Source: Angelakisella sp.
GTDB lineage: Bacteria > Bacillota > Clostridia > Oscillospirales > Ruminococcaceae
Direction: 5' to 3'
NCBI GenBank assembly: GCA_020024555.1
Contig: JAHHTQ010000018.1
Location: 1 to 38,214, forward strand
Length of the DNA stretch: 38,214 bases
The position numbers and the translations under genes are program-made. Position 1 is the first letter of the stretch. Each line of letters opens with the position of its first letter. Positions 8,653 through 16,195 of the stretch are shown here, one piece after another. The notes under the pieces were generated by a model, which saw only the letters and a list, made by a program, of their open reading frames with translations, was not told the origin of the DNA and did not search any database.

Positions 8653-9744
8653 TTATTTAATAAATCTAATCTGCAAGTTAAGTTTAATATAATATTTGTT
8701 GTTTTCTGTATAAATTGAACCAAATTCATGACGTGATGTACTGGCTGTTTCAAATCTGGTATTTTTTAAAAGATAGTTTTCAAATTCATTGATATTGAAT
8801 ATATGGTAGCATAGAACTTCACCGTCTTCTTTAACAATAATATATCCACCTGTTGCATCGATTTTTCCGTTCCAAACTTTTGAAGGCAACATTCCCAATG
8901 CACATTCTTTGAGAAAACTTTTTATTTTGTAACTGTAAAAAGGATGACCGTTTTTTAGGTTGTAACCGATAGGATTTTTTTCGGTTATTTTTTCAATACA
9001 TGATACAAGATTTGTATAACCGTCTTGGTAATAGTGTTTTAAAAGTTCTGCGATTATTTTTGGTAAATCGCCGTCTATCAAGGTAAGATTGTCTTTGAAA
9101 ATATCGTTTTCAGTTTTTATATAATTAATGTTGCAATTGTTTTTTTCCAAAACGTTAAAACGGTCTTTGAATTTTTTTGAACAAGTATTGAATTTTTTGG
9201 CAATATCATCATTTATATTACCTGTGATTTCATAGACAAAGTTTGTGGTTTTTCCTGCATTTACAAGAGTTGAAGGATTTCCCAGTCTTGATTTGATACT
9301 AAACCCCTGTATCTTTTCAAATCCTGAATTGATATCATGTATTTTTATTTTAATATCTGCTTTGTCTGTAGACTTTGCTTTAAGTGAATGAATCTCTATT
9401 TGATTAAGGAACTCCGTTGTTTTATCGACAGCAAAAGAAGAACCGTTGGTACTTACTATTGTTTTGTACAACTCATCGGCTTCTTCTTTGAATTTGTTTG
9501 CAGGTAATGATATAAGGTTTGTATTTGTGTCTGTATTGTTTATTGTGACTTCTTTGCTTTCTTTGTTATATACAAATTCAAGAGTTCCTGTCTTTTCTTC
9601 CCTTATTATTTTCAGTACGTCATAAAATACCGTATTGAGCTTTTGTAAGTTTTCATCAGCCGCATAAAGTTTTCCTATATCCAAAAGCCTTAAAAATACA
9701 TATATTTCACTCCATTCTCCTTTGTTTCCGGATAGATTATACAT
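8653..9744 (-). CDS. HpaII-type restriction endonuclease
   Basis: Type II endonuclease of the HpaII family, expected to cut CCGG. The N-terminus MYNLSGNKGEWSEIYVFLRL and LYAADENL are the family hallmark. Later conserved pieces are GFSIKSRLGNPSTLVNAG, NFVYEI and ALGMLPSKVWNGKIDATGGYI. At 363 residues it is close to the usual length and looks intact. ATG 9744 is preferred over a TTG two codons earlier because AGGAGG lies 9 bases upstream. It overlaps the methylase stop by 8 bases, so translation is coupled, with methylase upstream of endonuclease as in controlled systems. Specificity is inferred from the family and the partner methylase. Confidence 0.9.
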   Translation of the reverse strand: MYNLSGNKGEWSEIYVFLRLLDIGKLYAADENLQKLNTVFYDVLKIIREEKTGTLEFVYNKESKEVTINNTDTNTNLISLPANKFKEEADELYKTIVSTNGSSFAVDKTTEFLNQIEIHSLKAKSTDKADIKIKIHDINSGFEKIQGFSIKSRLGNPSTLVNAGKTTNFVYEITGNINDDIAKKFNTCSKKFKDRFNVLEKNNCNINYIKTENDIFKDNLTLIDGDLPKIIAELLKHYYQDGYTNLVSCIEKITEKNPIGYNLKNGHPFYSYKIKSFLKECALGMLPSKVWNGKIDATGGYIIVKEDGEVLCYHIFNINEFENYLLKNTRFETASTSRHEFGSIYTENNKYYIKLNLQIRFIK

Positions 9745-10753
9745 TATCAAGAACCTCCTTTATATTTTTTGCTATAGCTTCAATTACAGGAACAGTAACA
9801 CTGTTTCCCAGTTGTTTATATAGATGTACGTCAGCAAGAGGCAGCTTATAAGTATCGGGAAAACCCTGAAGTCTTGCCCACTCTCTTGGTGTCATCTTTC
9901 TTATTCCTTCTCTGTTCACCTCACCTTTTATATGGGTAATCGGAGTGAAATCGGTAAGTCTGTCATCAATAATAAGATTTCTTTCACGTCCCATACCTCC
10001 GCAGACAATGGTACCTGCTATTCCGTCAAGAGGTCGTATCTCATAACCAAATCCGTTTCCTTTTGCCTGATGACGGGCTTTATGTCTGCGTAACGTTTCC
10101 ATATAAGTGGTACTTAAGTAATATTTTACGGATACCTGATCTGCTTCCATAATATCTTTTATGGTTTTTGTATCATCTGTTTTTTGTGGAAAGATAAAAT
10201 CTTTTGGGGCAATATCGTTTCTGAATGCAACAATATATATTCTCTCTCTGTTTTGCGGTACACCAAAATCTTTACTGTTAAGCGTTTTATCATTGTTTGT
10301 AAAAACTTTATATCCCAGATCGGCAAATGTCTTTTTTATAATTTGTAAAGTTCTGCCTTTGTCATGGATAACCAAACCTTTTACATTCTCACAAAATATT
10401 ACTTTTGGGTTATGTTTTTCACATATTCTTGCAACATCCAAGAAAAGTGTTCCTCTGCACAATCCTTTGTAGTTGTCATCAAACCCCTTTTTTGCGCCTG
10501 CCATACTGAAAGCCTGACATGGAAATCCCGCCAAACAAATATCAAAATCCGGAATATCATTTTCATTGATTTTTGTAATATCACCGGCAATTTCAAATTC
10601 ATCTTTAAAGTTCGCTTTATATGTTTTTTGTGCAAACACATCCCATTCACTTGCAAACACTGTGGTTACTTCATTTTTGAATGCTTTTTCAAATCCAAGT
10701 CGTATTCCACCGATACCTGCAAATAAATCTATTGTTCTATATAAATTATCCAT
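9737..10753 (-). CDS. C5-cytosine DNA methyltransferase, M.HpaII-like
   Basis: Methylates a cytosine in the restriction site, probably the inner C of CCGG, to protect the host. A complete set of m5C methylase motifs is present: motif I DLFAGIGGIRLGFE, motif IV AGFPCQAFSMAG with catalytic Cys79, motif VI FCENVKGL, motif VIII FGVPQNRERIYIVAF, and motifs IX-X RMTPREWARLQGFP-like and GNSVTVPVIEAIAKNI. The target-recognition region has GNGFGYEIRPLDGIAG and VCGGMGRERNLIID, which I associate with HpaII-type enzymes. At 338 residues it is a normal length. It overlaps vsr by 8 bases at its start and the endonuclease by 8 at its end. Confidence 0.93.
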   Translation of the reverse strand: MDNLYRTIDLFAGIGGIRLGFEKAFKNEVTTVFASEWDVFAQKTYKANFKDEFEIAGDITKINENDIPDFDICLAGFPCQAFSMAGAKKGFDDNYKGLCRGTLFLDVARICEKHNPKVIFCENVKGLVIHDKGRTLQIIKKTFADLGYKVFTNNDKTLNSKDFGVPQNRERIYIVAFRNDIAPKDFIFPQKTDDTKTIKDIMEADQVSVKYYLSTTYMETLRRHKARHQAKGNGFGYEIRPLDGIAGTIVCGGMGRERNLIIDDRLTDFTPITHIKGEVNREGIRKMTPREWARLQGFPDTYKLPLADVHLYKQLGNSVTVPVIEAIAKNIKEVLDNV

Positions 10754-11168
10754 TCTCGTTTTTCCTCACTGCATTTTCAATAATATCTGCGCAATCTGAG
10801 ACATGCTTTGTAATTTCTTTACCCCAAAATCTGATTACCGTCCAACCGTCAGCTTGAAGTTTGGTCGTTACTTCCCTGTCTCTTTGCATGTTTTTTTCTA
10901 TTTTAGGAATCCAAAACTCCTGATGTGATTTAAAATCATTTTTTCTGTTTTCCCAATCAAATCCATGCCAAAACTCACCATCGCAAAATACTGCTATCTT
11001 TTTACCAATAAATGCAATATCAGGGTGTCCGTAAATTGTTTTAACGTTTTTTCTGTAACGTAGACCTCTGTGCCATAATTCTTTACACAACGATGTTTCA
11101 ATTTTAGAACCCTTGTTTTTAATCTGTCTCATATTATAGCTGATTTGCTCCAGCGTTTTTTTACTCAT
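10746..11168 (-). CDS. vsr: Vsr very-short-patch repair endonuclease
   Basis: Nicks DNA 5' of the T in T:G mismatches that arise when methylated cytosine deaminates, so it limits mutation caused by the adjacent methylase. Family signatures are the N-terminal ISYNMRQIKNKGSKIET, YGHPDIAF (Asp50, metal ligand position), VFCDGEFWHGFDW (His68) and WIPKIEKNMQRD, then GWTVIRFWGKEI. At 140 residues it is full length. The ATG overlaps the stop of the HTH gene by 4 bases (ATGA). Its end overlaps the methylase start, so the four genes form one coupled unit. Confidence 0.93.
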   Translation of the reverse strand: MSKKTLEQISYNMRQIKNKGSKIETSLCKELWHRGLRYRKNVKTIYGHPDIAFIGKKIAVFCDGEFWHGFDWENRKNDFKSHQEFWIPKIEKNMQRDREVTTKLQADGWTVIRFWGKEITKHVSDCADIIENAVRKNENG

Positions 11169-11377
11169 AAATTATCCTCTTTTATTATTTCCATAATATC
11201 TCCTATATCACATTCCAAAGCTTCGCAGATTTTAATCAGTACTTCGCTGTTTACATTTTCGTTTCTTCCTAACTTGCCAATTGTAGCCTGACTTATTCCT
11301 GATATGGATATCAAATCCTTTTTCTTCATATTTTTATCAATAAGAAGTTTCCAAAGTTTATTGTAAGTTGCCGGCAT
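11165..11377 (-). CDS. Small XRE/Cro-type HTH regulator, likely controller of the restriction operon
   Basis: A 70-residue DNA-binding protein made almost only of a helix-turn-helix (KKKDLISISGISQATIGKLGR) with SEVLIKICEALECDIGDIME, the Cro/C1 fold of the YozG-like group. The start follows GAGGTGATATAA. It heads the operon HTH-vsr-methylase-endonuclease with overlapping stops and starts. Two palindromes around the promoter just upstream fit autoregulation, as in controller (C) proteins of restriction systems. It is shorter and of a different subgroup from classic C proteins, so the control role is inferred. Confidence 0.85.
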   Translation of the reverse strand: MPATYNKLWKLLIDKNMKKKDLISISGISQATIGKLGRNENVNSEVLIKICEALECDIGDIMEIIKEDNL

Positions 11378-11411
11378 TTATATCACCTCACAGATTATTT
11401 TACTATATAAG

Positions 11412-11447
11412 TTATTAGATTGCAATTAAAAAGTATGCAATTGCATA
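11412..11447 (-). promoter_or_regulatory. Promoter and paired operators of the restriction operon
   Basis: On the minus strand TTGCAT (-35, plus 11435-11440) and TAATAA (-10, plus 11412-11417) are spaced 17 bases. The -35 is part of a perfect 14-base palindrome TATGCAATTGCATA (11434-11447). A second palindrome ATTGCAAT (11419-11426) lies in the spacer, with centres 18 bases apart. The shared TGCAAT core suggests two sites for one dimeric repressor, most simply the HTH protein just downstream. Confidence 0.6.
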
Positions 11448-11461
11448 TATTTCAATAAAAA

Positions 11462-11495
11462 AGTCATACACTTCCGTAATGTAAAGTGTATGACT
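11462..11495 (-). terminator. Rho-independent terminator between rlmD and the restriction operon
   Basis: A perfect 12-base stem (AGTCATACACTT, 11462-11473, with AAGTGTATGACT, 11484-11495) has a 10-base loop. On the minus strand it is followed by six T. It ends transcription coming from rlmD and insulates the restriction operon. Confidence 0.85.
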
Positions 11496-11500
11496 GTAAA

Positions 11501-11632
11501 TTACTCTATCCAAATATTTACTTGATAGCCGTTATTGTAATCTTTTATTTTGGTTCCTGACAGTGTATCTCTAAATATTTGTTGTTTCTTTCTCTTGTAG
11601 AAGGAGTAAAGTAGATGAGCATTTATGTTTAA
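11501..11632 (-). pseudogene. Orphan C-terminal coding remnant after rlmD
   Basis: An open frame of 43 codons ends exactly before the terminator, reading LLYSFYKRKKQQIF and then GTKIKDYNNGYQVNIWIE. It has no start codon with a ribosome site and begins inside the last codons of rlmD in another frame. A frame ending neatly at a terminator suggests the 3' end of a lost gene. I do not recognise the protein. It may be the cut tail of a former rlmD neighbour or of an element gene. Confidence 0.35.
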
Positions 11633-12990
11633 TCTTTTTTGAGCTCCACCACGACCTCTACGTGCATCGTATGTGGGAACATATCCACAGGTTGTATCTT
11701 TTGCGCTGAATATCCCATAGATTCAAGTCTATTTATATCACGGGCAGCAGTAGCCGGATCGCAGGAAACCATAACTATTCTCTGTGGCTGCATTTTAACC
11801 ATTGATATTAGCGTATCTTCGCTACAACCTTTTCTTGGTGGGTCAACTATTATGACTTTTGGTTGTATATTTTGTTCTGCCAATTCTTTTGAAGCTATCT
11901 CCGCATCACCACATATAAACTTGCAATTAGTCAGATTTGCTCTTATGGCATTTTGCTTTGCGTTTTCAATAGCCTCCGGTACTATTTCAACGCCAATTAA
12001 ATTTGCTTTTGGATATTGCTTTAATATTGATAAACCTATTGTACCGGCACCACAATATAAATCCAAAAACACATCATCATTATTTAAATCTGCAAATTTT
12101 GATGCAGTGCTGTAAAGTATTTCTGTACCTTGCTTATTTACTTGATAAAAGCTTTCCGGTGATATATCAATATCAACACCACAAAGAGTGTCTGTTATAG
12201 TAGGCGTTCCCCACAATAATTCTGTTTTATCTCCCAATATAACATTTGTATTTTTTGTATTAATATTTAACTGAATTGACACTACCTGTGAAAAACTCTC
12301 TGTAATTATCTTTATAAATAAATCTTTTTGCGGAATTGCATTACCATTAATTATTAATGTAAGCATTATCTGTTCAGTACTTTCTGCAAAACGCAAATAT
12401 ATATGACGAAATAAGCCTTTTCCTGTTACTTCATCATAAACCTCTGCTTTTACATTATCAATATAATTACAGATAGCCTTTGTTATTTCACCAAAAACGG
12501 CTGGTTGCAAAATACAATCTTTTATTGGTACGACGTTATGTGTACGTGGCGCAAAAAATCCGCATACAGCTTTACCTTCGCTATCCTTTGCAAGCGGATA
12601 TTGTCCCTTATTTCTATATCTAAATTGACTTGGCGATGCAATAATAGGCAGTATTTCAGCATTTGTTTTTGCAATTCGTTTCATAACATCACGAACCCAA
12701 TTTTCTTTGTACAAAAGTTGTTCTTTATATTCCGCATATTGCATAGAACAACCTCCACAACGTTTAAAAACATCACATTGCGGTACAACTCTCGCTTTTG
12801 ATGGGGCTATTACTTTTTCACATCTGCCAAAACAATAGTTTTTAAGTACCTTTACTATCTTTATTTCTATTTCTTCACCTTTTAATACATTTGGTACAAA
12901 TATAACCGTATTATCATATCTTGCAACACCACTGCCCTCATTGGTAACATCTTCTATTGTTGCTGTAATTACATCATTTTTTTTTAGCAT
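11629..12990 (-). CDS. rlmD: 23S rRNA (uracil-C5)-methyltransferase, RumA/RlmD family
   Basis: Methylates uracil at C5 in 23S rRNA; in Bacillota the single enzyme often serves both RlmC and RlmD sites. The 453-residue product has an N-terminal TRAM domain (residues about 1-55) and an Fe-S cluster motif CDVFKRCGGC (Cys72, 78, 81) with a later cysteine in PIKDCILQP. The SAM-binding core shows DLYCGAGTIGLS and IIVDPPRKGC, and the catalytic cysteine is in VMVSCDPATAARD. The conserved end DMFPHTMHVEVVVEL is intact. ATG 12990 follows AAAGGAAA. It ends the hprK-side minus block. The last codons are unusually GC-rich (see findings), fitting insertion of the neighbouring element here. Confidence 0.92.
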   Translation of the reverse strand: MLKKNDVITATIEDVTNEGSGVARYDNTVIFVPNVLKGEEIEIKIVKVLKNYCFGRCEKVIAPSKARVVPQCDVFKRCGGCSMQYAEYKEQLLYKENWVRDVMKRIAKTNAEILPIIASPSQFRYRNKGQYPLAKDSEGKAVCGFFAPRTHNVVPIKDCILQPAVFGEITKAICNYIDNVKAEVYDEVTGKGLFRHIYLRFAESTEQIMLTLIINGNAIPQKDLFIKIITESFSQVVSIQLNINTKNTNVILGDKTELLWGTPTITDTLCGVDIDISPESFYQVNKQGTEILYSTASKFADLNNDDVFLDLYCGAGTIGLSILKQYPKANLIGVEIVPEAIENAKQNAIRANLTNCKFICGDAEIASKELAEQNIQPKVIIVDPPRKGCSEDTLISMVKMQPQRIVMVSCDPATAARDINRLESMGYSAQKIQPVDMFPHTMHVEVVVELKKD

Positions 12991-13013
12991 CAAATTTTCC
13001 TTTCAACTAATAT

Positions 13014-13394
13014 TTATTTTTGAGAACCATCTTCATTAAAATTGTTTTTAAGCTCTTTTTCCGTAAAAAAAATAGGTATTATCAGTAATAATAAATGTGT
13101 AATTACTATCATAATACTTACAAGACCTATAAAGTTATTGCTTTTATTCAAAACAAAAAACATAGATAAAACAGTTAATGGCAAAAGTATTATTCCTATT
13201 TTTAAATACAAATTACCAATATATCTATGTGCAAATTGCCAAGTTTCACTATTTTTCATAGACATAGTTGTCCTGTATCCATAGATATAATTTATATTTT
13301 TAGGTGGATTATGTTTAAACTTTTTTCCGAAAATAAGCATTATTATCGGTATTATCAAATTAGTTGCCGTCATAAATATCCAAAAGTCTGTCAT
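13014..13394 (-). CDS. SdpI-like integral membrane protein
   Basis: A 126-residue membrane protein with three hydrophobic segments (about 5-21, 63-82 and 88-111). It carries the SdpI/YhfL-family hallmark INYIYGYRTTMSMKNSETWQFAHRYIG between the first and second. SdpI of Bacillus subtilis is the immunity protein against the SdpC toxin; many shorter relatives have no known role. The start has GGGAAGG 5 bases upstream. It sits 14 bases after whiA and about 20 before rlmD, in the same transcript. No toxin gene is nearby, so an immunity role is not supported by context. Confidence 0.75.
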   Translation of the reverse strand: MTDFWIFMTATNLIIPIIMLIFGKKFKHNPPKNINYIYGYRTTMSMKNSETWQFAHRYIGNLYLKIGIILLPLTVLSMFFVLNKSNNFIGLVSIMIVITHLLLLIIPIFFTEKELKNNFNEDGSQK

Positions 13395-13408
13395 ATATAC
13401 CTTCCCTT

Positions 13409-14320
13409 TTATTGACCTATAAGTTTCATTATTTTTTCCAAGCGATGATTTACTCCTGAACGCGATATAGGAGGGTTACATATTTCACCTAGTTCCCTTA
13501 ACGACATTTCAGGATTTTCCAAACGAAGTTTAGCTATTTCCCTTAAATTTTCAGGTAAATTCTCTTCCCCAAGTATTTCAAATAATTGTTTTATCGCATC
13601 TATCTGTTCTGTTGCCGCTTTTACTGTCTTTTCAATATTTGCCGTATCACAATTAGAAAGCCTGTTTGCTACATTTCTTCTTTCTTTTAGAATTTTTGTA
13701 TTCATAACTTCAAGGGATAATTTTGTGCAACCCAAAAATACAAGTAAATCTTCAATTTGCTCGCTATCGTGAAAATATATAAACTTTACTCCACGACGTT
13801 CATTTATATGCGGTATAAATCCTACTTCGTTCAACATATTATAAAGCTGTTCAAATTTCTGTTGATTAGATGGCGCAAATTCTAAATTATAGCTCTTTTC
13901 TGGATCACTGAAATTACCACAAGACAAAAAAACACCTGCCAAAAATGCCGCTGTTCCATGTTCTCCGCCAAGCAAATCAAAAGTTACTCCCTCCGGATAC
14001 AGCATAGAAAAATAATTAAGAATATTTATTCTGTCTGTCATATTGTCCACAGTAACTGTATATGTAAGCATAGGTTCACGTGTTGTTGAAATTGTAATAG
14101 TTCCCTTTAAATCTATAACATCATTAATAATATCCGAAAAAAATGTTGCTACTTGCTTTTCACGTGTTGTAAGTCGAATTTCCTGTGGTTCATATTTTTG
14201 TATATAGAACATAAGCCCACACAAAAGCTGTTTTTTAAATTCAGTTTTCAGTTGTTTGTTTTGCAAAATTTCATATTTTAGCTGAACTGTATAGGTATTT
14301 TTTTTATTGGTAGTAATCAT
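13409..14320 (-). CDS. whiA: WhiA-type DNA-binding regulator
   Basis: WhiA homologue of 303 residues. It is an N-terminal homing-endonuclease-like (LAGLIDADG-derived) fold without catalytic residues, recognisable by AAFLAGVFLSCGNFSDPEKSYNLEF. A C-terminal helix-turn-helix reads MSLRELGEICNPPISRSGVNHRLEKI. WhiA acts in sporulation in actinobacteria and in division and chromosome segregation in Bacillota. It follows murB after a hairpin. In many Bacillota rapZ and glmR (yvcK) come between murB and whiA; they are absent here. GGGGAAAA before the ATG is a moderate ribosome site. Confidence 0.93.
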   Translation of the reverse strand: MITTNKKNTYTVQLKYEILQNKQLKTEFKKQLLCGLMFYIQKYEPQEIRLTTREKQVATFFSDIINDVIDLKGTITISTTREPMLTYTVTVDNMTDRINILNYFSMLYPEGVTFDLLGGEHGTAAFLAGVFLSCGNFSDPEKSYNLEFAPSNQQKFEQLYNMLNEVGFIPHINERRGVKFIYFHDSEQIEDLLVFLGCTKLSLEVMNTKILKERRNVANRLSNCDTANIEKTVKAATEQIDAIKQLFEILGEENLPENLREIAKLRLENPEMSLRELGEICNPPISRSGVNHRLEKIMKLIGQ

Positions 14321-14354
14321 AAATGCTTTTCCCCATATAAAATTTAATTAAAAT

Positions 14355-14408
14355 AAAAAAATAAATCTGAATACTTAATTTTAATATGAAGCAAAGATTT
14401 ATTTTTTT
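14355..14408 (-). terminator. Hairpin terminator after murB
   Basis: A perfect 14-base stem (14355-14368 with 14395-14408) overlaps the murB stop codon. On the minus strand the second arm ends in a run of seven T. Both arms are A/T-rich, so it is only moderately strong and may allow read-through into whiA. Confidence 0.6.
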
Positions 14409-15312
14409 ATAAAACAATAATCTCAGGTTCTAATGTAAAGCCTGTCTTTTCAAAAACTATTTTCTTTACATCTTCCATTAGTTGCTTTACTTCATTTGCT
14501 GTCGCGCTGCCTTTATTAATAACAAAGCCTGCATGTTTTTCACTGACCTGCGCGTCTCCGACAGAATATCCTTTTAAACCACACCGGTCAATTAAAGCGC
14601 TTGCAAATGCGCCCTCCGGACGTTTAAAAGTACTGCCTGCGCTCGGATAATTCAAGGGTTGTTTTGTCTTTCGTCTGTTCATATAGTCGTCCATCAGCGC
14701 CGATATCTCATCTTTATTTCCATCAGAAAGCGCAATATCAGTTGATAATATAATACAATTTTTATTTTTAAAGTAGCTATGTCTATATGAATAATCAAGT
14801 TCTTCTTTTGCTTTTGTATGAATTTCGCCGTCTTCGTCAAGATAGGTAACACTTTTTATTACATTTGATATTTCACCGCCATAAGCGCCGGCATTCATAT
14901 ATACAGCGCCACCGACGGTTGCCGGTATACCATACGCAAATTCCAGTCCTGCAAGACTGTTTTCTTTTGCGAAATTACATAAAGAAATTAGCGTAGCACC
15001 GCTCAAAACATTTATACTGTTTTCATCTTTTGTAATTTTATTGAAATTTTCTCCAAAATGTATAACTGCCATATCAATACCACTATCCGATATCAACATA
15101 TTTGAGCCACGTCCAACACACAAAATTTTTACAGAATATTTTTTTGAAAGATTAACAATAATCTTTATTTGTTCAGTAGAAACAGGCTCGATAAATGCAG
15201 GCGTATTTCCACCTATTTTGAATGTTGTATGATTTTTCATAGGCTCATCTTTTTTGAATGGTATCTTTAAAGCCTCCAATTCATCTATAAAAAGCTGTAT
15301 GTTTGTACTCAA
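14407..15312 (-). CDS. murB: UDP-N-acetylenolpyruvoylglucosamine reductase
   Basis: Reduces the enolpyruvyl group of UDP-GlcNAc-enolpyruvate to make UDP-MurNAc for peptidoglycan; FAD and NADPH dependent, cytoplasmic. The 301-residue product shows TTFKIGGNTPAFIEP, the FAD-binding VGRGSNMLISDSG, GLEFAYGIPATVGGAVYMNAGAYGGE, SYRHSYFK, the catalytic serine region NYPSAGSTFKRPEG and the final glutamate region GFTLEPEI. The size fits the type II (Gram-positive) form. The start codon is TTG at 15312, with GGGGG 7 bases upstream and no better ATG. It begins 17 bases after the PHP gene. Confidence 0.95.
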   Translation of the reverse strand: MSTNIQLFIDELEALKIPFKKDEPMKNHTTFKIGGNTPAFIEPVSTEQIKIIVNLSKKYSVKILCVGRGSNMLISDSGIDMAVIHFGENFNKITKDENSINVLSGATLISLCNFAKENSLAGLEFAYGIPATVGGAVYMNAGAYGGEISNVIKSVTYLDEDGEIHTKAKEELDYSYRHSYFKNKNCIILSTDIALSDGNKDEISALMDDYMNRRKTKQPLNYPSAGSTFKRPEGAFASALIDRCGLKGYSVGDAQVSEKHAGFVINKGSATANEVKQLMEDVKKIVFEKTGFTLEPEIIVL

Positions 15313-15329
15313 AATATAACCCCCTCAAA

Positions 15330-16064
15330 TTAATCGATATTCGGTAGATTTATACCTTTTTTGTCTTCCAAATATTTTTTAAAAGATGTATAGCTTCCAT
15401 TTAACAAATCTTCTTGCGTATATCCCAAACTTTCAAGGACTTCTATGGATTTATCCACTTTTCCTATCATTTCATAAAAATGCGCGTCGGAAGATGCTAC
15501 AACTTTTGTACCATAAGCCTTACAAAGCTTCGCTATCTTGATACAGTTTTCTTCGCTGCCTTTTCGTGAAAAAAATGAATTATTGTTAATCTCAACTACC
15601 TTATTATTCTTTGCAAATGCTTTGATTACTCTTTCATAGTCACATTTATACGTTGGCTGTCCCATATGTCCTATGCAATCAACGTATGGATTTTCAGCGA
15701 TTTTCAGCCAAATATTTGTATATTCTTCGCTTGTAAGATTATTTGGCATTAAGCATTGGTGCATAGAAGCGATAATCCAGTCAAGTTCCTTTAATGTCTT
15801 TTCTTTAACGTCCAGTTCTCCGTTTGGCAAAACATCAGCTTCGCAACCCTTTATAATAACCACATTATGCAGAATATGCGGTACTGTGCGACAAATATTA
15901 TCCAAAAACCATTCGTGCGGGCCACATGGCATTTGTGGACCATGCTCTGTTACCGCCAAAAATTTATGTCCTATTTTGCTTGCCCAACGGGCATTTTCAT
16001 CTATTGTGCTATACGCATGTTGACAAGCAACGGTATGTGTATGTGTATCACCTGCTATTTTCAT
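15330..16064 (-). CDS. PHP-domain phosphoesterase (YcdX-like)
   Basis: A 244-residue PHP-family metal-dependent phosphatase. Metal ligands expected for the family are visible: DTHTHTVACQHA at the start, AVTEHG, KGCEADVL, ASMHQCL, CIGHMGQP, EINNNSFF and the final SSDAHF. It is close to YcdX-like enzymes, whose natural substrate is unsure. Bacillota often have this gene next to hprK and murB, as here (131 bases from hprK, 17 from murB). The ribosome site AAAGG lies somewhat far (about 13 bases) from the ATG. Confidence 0.88.
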   Translation of the reverse strand: MKIAGDTHTHTVACQHAYSTIDENARWASKIGHKFLAVTEHGPQMPCGPHEWFLDNICRTVPHILHNVVIIKGCEADVLPNGELDVKEKTLKELDWIIASMHQCLMPNNLTSEEYTNIWLKIAENPYVDCIGHMGQPTYKCDYERVIKAFAKNNKVVEINNNSFFSRKGSEENCIKIAKLCKAYGTKVVASSDAHFYEMIGKVDKSIEVLESLGYTQEDLLNGSYTSFKKYLEDKKGINLPNID

Positions 16065-16126
16065 CTTTAACTAAAAATCCTTTCAATATTTTAAATTTAA
16101 TATAAATAAATATTACCATAAATTTT

Positions 16127-16183
16127 AATAATCCACAATATAGTATGCAAAATATAGAAATACATACTGTATTGTGGATTATT
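16127..16183 (-). terminator. Long stem-loop between hprK and the PHP gene
   Basis: AATAATCCACAATATAGTATG (16127-16147) pairs almost perfectly with 16163-16183, about 20 pairs with one mismatch, around a 15-base loop. On the minus strand the stem is followed only by a mixed A/T stretch, so termination is probably partial. It may instead set the relative levels of hprK and the downstream genes. Confidence 0.5.
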
Positions 16184-16195
16184 CTTAAAAGTCAA

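Noticed and set aside
10399..10656. Alternative minus-strand frame in the methylase gene
   Set aside because: It overlaps the methylase catalytic motifs IV-VI, which are clearly the coding frame.
11639..12115. Plus-strand frame of 158 residues opposite rlmD
   Set aside because: It is a mirror of the rlmD coding frame, with cysteine- and serine-rich composition and no family likeness.
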